Part shown: positions 63,533 to 64,000 of the stretch, in pieces | Layout: each line of letters starts with the position of its first letter | How positions within the stretch are numbered: the first letter of the stretch is position 1 | Assembly (NCBI GenBank): GCA_947447525.1 | Contig: CANFJL010000006.1 | Span: 1-64,000, forward strand | Source of the DNA: Flavobacteriales bacterium | Lineage (GTDB): Bacteria; Bacteroidota; Bacteroidia; Flavobacteriales_D; Crocinitomicaceae | Direction: 5' to 3' | Length of the DNA stretch: 64,000 bases | Notes under the pieces: generated by a model | The model's database searches: none | Told to the model about the DNA's origin: nothing | What the model saw: the letters and a program-made list of their open reading frames with translations, nothing else | Made by a program: the position numbers and the translations under genes

Positions 63533-64000
63533 TTAGTTTATTTTGCTTTGGACGAATTGAACTGTTACTTCCATAATATTCTCTTTTGTATATTGTAGAA
63601 CATTAAACTCGACACCGCTTGTTAGAGCCTGCAAATATTCTTGTGTTGTTTGTATTGGCGGATAATCTCCGAAGAGCTTAAACCATAATTTCCCAAAGCA
63701 ATAAGTATAATATTGGATTGTCTGTTTAACTCTGTCATTTGTAATAAAATCTTTTAGCAGTTGCTTACGTCTGTCATTGTGAAAAATATTGACGATGATT
63801 TGTTGATCGTTGTAGTTGATTAGCCCATTATAGTTTTGCTCTGTAGTTAAGCCAAAGAAATCAAAAAACCTTACAGAGTCAGAATATTCATAGAACTGAA
63901 TTACAAAGTCGTTCATTATAATTAAGTTCGGATTTCGGTCATTTGTAAACCCGACATAGTTTGTTGTATATTCGGCTTCACCCCCTGTTGTTTGCAGATA
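63533..64000 (-). CDS. Hypothetical protein, N-terminus cut by window edge
   Basis: A methionine at 63916 could begin a 127-residue protein, but the frame stays open upstream through all 28 codons to the right edge (GGEAEYTTNYVGFTNDRNP). I therefore treat it as a partial gene whose start is outside. No domain is recognised; the visible part is rich in Tyr, Phe and Gln (FVIQFYEYSDSVRFFDFFGL). It lies on the same strand as the island's toxin-like series, with about 900 bp between. Confidence 0.6.
   Translation of the reverse strand, partial: YLQTTGGEAEYTTNYVGFTNDRNPNLIIMNDFVIQFYEYSDSVRFFDFFGLTTEQNYNGLINYNDQQIIVNIFHNDRRKQLLKDFITNDRVKQTIQYYTYCFGKLWFKLFGDYPPIQTTQEYLQALTSGVEFNVLQYTKENIMEVTVQFVQSKIN

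Overview
The window is chromosomal DNA from a low-GC member of the Bacteroidota, most likely Flavobacteriales. Supporting signs are Por/type IX (T9SS) C-terminal sorting domains, SprB-type repeats, FISUMP and DUF4248 families, a fused SecDF, a menaquinone gene cluster, lipoprotein signals, and promoters of the form TTG-N18-20-TAnnTTTG instead of E. coli-type boxes. The family within the order cannot be fixed from the sequence alone.

Core region, 1-54.9 kb. The left edge cuts a large secreted SprB-repeat protein (minus strand, TTG start). Then come a VWA membrane protein with an endonuclease/exonuclease/phosphatase-fold protein, a thiolase, a LemA/TPM cassette, and a dinB-dnaE2-like mutagenesis operon behind two tandem dyads. 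A DEAD-box helicase and lon follow, then a 65-bp tandem repeat array. Next are a PNGase F-like T9SS protein, a DevBCA-like ABC exporter, DUF1003, AMP nucleosidase and acetyl-CoA synthetase. A cluster of secreted FISUMP/MORN proteins and a choice-of-anchor-B T9SS protein leads into a glycosyltransferase group (GT2, HAD phosphatase, GT9, GT4), secDF, parE-parC, two small envelope genes and a menaquinone operon (hotdog thioesterase, isochorismate synthase, menD, terC).

Accessory region, 54.98 kb to the right edge. A tRNA-Ser(UGA) is followed by a CTnDOT-like tyrosine recombinase, so the DNA to its right looks like an integrated island whose far end is outside the window. It carries an intact DUF4248 gene and, 6.5 kb further on, a decayed copy of it. 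Between them lie five minus-strand genes: an unrecognised 834-aa protein, a 509-aa protein with a C-terminal GH19 muramidase/chitinase-like domain and no signal peptide, a lipoprotein, and an unrecognised small protein overlapping a PIN-domain nuclease. The most interesting candidates are a cell-wall-toxin/immunity set and a PIN-based toxin-antitoxin-like pair. Integrase-proximal GTCTA motifs phased at 10 bp are also worth checking. The last gene is open to the right edge and therefore partial.

Where the longest reading frame begins with TTG but a nearby ATG fits the signal peptide or gene spacing better, I gave the ATG and said so.
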